Shown here piece by piece: positions 62,736-64,000 of a stretch of 64,000 nucleotides of DNA; position 1 is the stretch's first letter; each line of letters starts with the position of its first letter. A model generated the notes under the pieces. That model was not told the DNA's origin, did not search any database, and worked only from the letters and a program-made list of their open reading frames with translations. The position numbers and the translations under genes are program-made. Source of the DNA: Azospirillum sp. 51_20 (lineage in GTDB: Bacteria > Pseudomonadota > Alphaproteobacteria > RF32 > CAG-239); NCBI GenBank assembly GCA_001917175.1, contig MNTV01000018.1, positions 76,209 to 140,208 on the forward strand, read 5' to 3'.

Positions 62736-63808
62736 TGCGCAATTACATCATCAAACGGCTGCTCCTCATCCCGCTGACGCTTCTCGGCATTCTGCTGGTC
62801 AATTTCGCGATTATTCAGCTGGCGCCCGGCGGCCCGGTTGAACATACGCTGGCCAAATACCGGGGGATGAACGTCGACGCCACCGCGCAGATCACTTCCG
62901 GCGCCGAAATGCGGATGAGCGGCGGCGAAAGCGCTTACCGCGGCGCCGGGGGCGTGCCCGAAGAACTGGTGAAGGAACTGGAAAAGCAGTTCGGTTTTGA
63001 CAAGCCGGTTCACGAACGTCTGTGGAAAATGATCAAAGACTATGTCCGTTTCGACTTCGGCCGCAGCTATTATCAGGACAAAAGCGTACTGGAACTGATT
63101 GCCGAAAGGATGCCGGTTTCTGTTTCGCTCGGCTTGTGGTCGACCCTCATCATTTATCTGATTGCCATCCCGCTCGGCATTAAAAAAGCGGTTAAAGACG
63201 GCTCGGAATTCGACACGTGGACGTCGTTTGCGGTGGTGCTCGGCTCGGCGGTGCCGGTTTTCCTGTTTGCCGTTTTTCTCATCGTCTTTTTTGCCGGCGG
63301 CACCTATTTTCAATGGTTTCCGCTGAGAGGACTGACTTCCGACAACTGGAACGAACTCAGTGCCGGCAGAAAAGTGCTTGACTATTTCCATCATATCGCC
63401 CTGCCGGTAACGGCCATGGTAATCGGCGGTTTTGCCAGCCTGACCATGCTGACCAAAAACTCTTTTCTCGAAGAACTGAACAAACCTTACGTGCTGACGG
63501 CCAGAGCCAAAGGGCTGAGCCAAAACCGGATTCTTTACGGCCATGTTTTCCGCAACGCCATGCTGATCGTGATTGCCGGTTTTCCCGCTCTGCTGATCAA
63601 AATGCTGTTTACCGGCTCGCTTTTGATTGAAGTCATCTTTTCCTTAAACGGAATCGGTCTGCTCGGTTACGAAGCGATCATGACCCGCGACTATCCGGTC
63701 GTTTTCGGCACATTATATATTTTTGCCCTGCTCGGTCTCATCTTAAAACTGATCAGCGACATCACCTATTCGCTGGTTGACCCGCGGATTAATTTTGAAA
63801 AGATATAA
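62735..63808 (+). CDS. yejB: YejB-like ABC transporter permease
   Basis: The protein has 357 residues from the ATG at 62735, which overlaps the yejA stop; longer frames have no ribosome site. It begins with the conserved MRNYIIKRLLLIPLTLLGILLVNFAI and contains QLAPGGPVEH. It has six membrane helices and the EAA-type loop PYVLTARAKGLSQNRILYGHVFRNA that contacts the ATPase. The last residues, SLVDPRINFEKI, are the usual end. yejE and yejF normally follow at once; here about 190 bases without a gene follow, ending in the repeated block. Confidence 0.91.
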   Translation: MRNYIIKRLLLIPLTLLGILLVNFAIIQLAPGGPVEHTLAKYRGMNVDATAQITSGAEMRMSGGESAYRGAGGVPEELVKELEKQFGFDKPVHERLWKMIKDYVRFDFGRSYYQDKSVLELIAERMPVSVSLGLWSTLIIYLIAIPLGIKKAVKDGSEFDTWTSFAVVLGSAVPVFLFAVFLIVFFAGGTYFQWFPLRGLTSDNWNELSAGRKVLDYFHHIALPVTAMVIGGFASLTMLTKNSFLEELNKPYVLTARAKGLSQNRILYGHVFRNAMLIVIAGFPALLIKMLFTGSLLIEVIFSLNGIGLLGYEAIMTRDYPVVFGTLYIFALLGLILKLISDITYSLVDPRINFEKI

Positions 63809-63890
63809 GTTTTTATCCTTTCGTATCCCAATTTGTCTTATTCGTTCATAATAGATTGATTTTTCGTTACAATTCATCCTTTTGTCTTGC

Positions 63891-63981
63891 AACAAAAAAA
63901 GGTACGTTAAAATGCGGCGGAAATCAAGACGAAAAATCAAGGGACAGCGGGGAAAAATAATATAACTATCTATCGTACAAT
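63891..63981 (+). promoter_or_regulatory. Shared 67-bp block plus TACAAT element, copy B (right window edge)
   Basis: The block at 63891-63957 is identical to copy A at 65 of 67 positions, and TACAAT at 63976-63981 keeps the same 18-bp distance. It points rightward, out of the window. If copy A drives the autotransporter, copy B should drive a gene starting soon after position 64000. The sequence between the block and TACAAT differs from copy A, so only the block, the spacing and the -10 are conserved. Confidence 0.7.
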
Positions 63982-64000
63982 ATTTTACATCACCTGAACG

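Overview
The window looks like a piece of an uncultured, probably host-associated alphaproteobacterial chromosome. The support is the ihfB-lapA-accD gene order, the alphaproteobacterial style of parE, accA, rmuC, dnaK and the yej transporter, two tRNA-Ala genes, and large surface proteins of the leukotoxin/LktA-like two-partner-secretion and AIDA-like autotransporter types that are common in gut Proteobacteria. The exact taxon is inference. Base composition splits the window: about 1-8.7 kb is AT-rich and phage-derived, and the rest is GC-richer host DNA. LAYOUT. (1) 1-8.7 kb is the right part of a prophage or phage satellite: a DNA methyltransferase (cut by the window edge), a DUF5681 small-terminase-like protein, a large terminase, a divergent XRE repressor with candidate operators, small lysis or cargo genes, an EEP nuclease and a lipoprotein. 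It ends in a tightly overlapping AT-rich cargo operon of a Dam-type methylase, a four-helix membrane protein and a DGQHR (DndB-like) protein. No portal, capsid or tail gene follows the terminase. (2) 8.7-13.6 kb is an aldehyde/electrophile-stress neighbourhood: a DkgA-type aldo-keto reductase, an exported carboxymuconolactone-decarboxylase/cupin protein, a YqhC-like AraC regulator, an HxlR regulator divergent from a cupin, and eroded remnants of a second aldo-keto reductase and of a short-chain dehydrogenase. (3) 13.6-21.7 kb carries an apparently exported Hsp20, a glycosyltransferase, a periplasmic protein with an internal duplication, a pirin, a secreted orphan, an LplT-PlsC-AMP-ligase fusion with a damaged ligase domain, and a cold-shock protein. 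(4) 21.9-37 kb is a two-partner secretion locus: a 4447-residue filamentous adhesin (TpsA) behind a TpsB transporter interrupted by one in-frame amber codon. (5) 37.3-45.5 kb has a duplicated holin-like membrane protein, ygiW-qseB-qseC with a PmrA/QseB-type box, an ABC-F ATPase, tRNA-Ala(CGC) and tRNA-Ala(GGC) with a duplicated tRNA leader, a GNAT enzyme and parE. (6) 45.6-51.5 kb has a four-gene set of small unknown proteins and a 1309-residue autotransporter. (7) 51.6-59.2 kb, all on the minus strand, is dnaK, an AMP-phosphorylase-like enzyme, accD, lapA, ihfB, rmuC and accA. (8) 59.4-64 kb is a membrane-anchored acidic protein followed by yejA and yejB. MOST UNUSUAL. A nearly identical 67-bp block, followed after exactly 18 bp by TACAAT, lies upstream of the autotransporter (51127-51217, minus) and again at the right window edge (63891-63981, plus). 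It looks like a shared promoter/regulatory module or a short mobile repeat. Other notable items are the methylase/membrane/DGQHR cargo operon, the amber-interrupted TpsB beside an intact giant TpsA, and the fusion protein lacking its AMP-binding P-loop. No searches were run; all family calls come from reading motifs, lengths and gene order.
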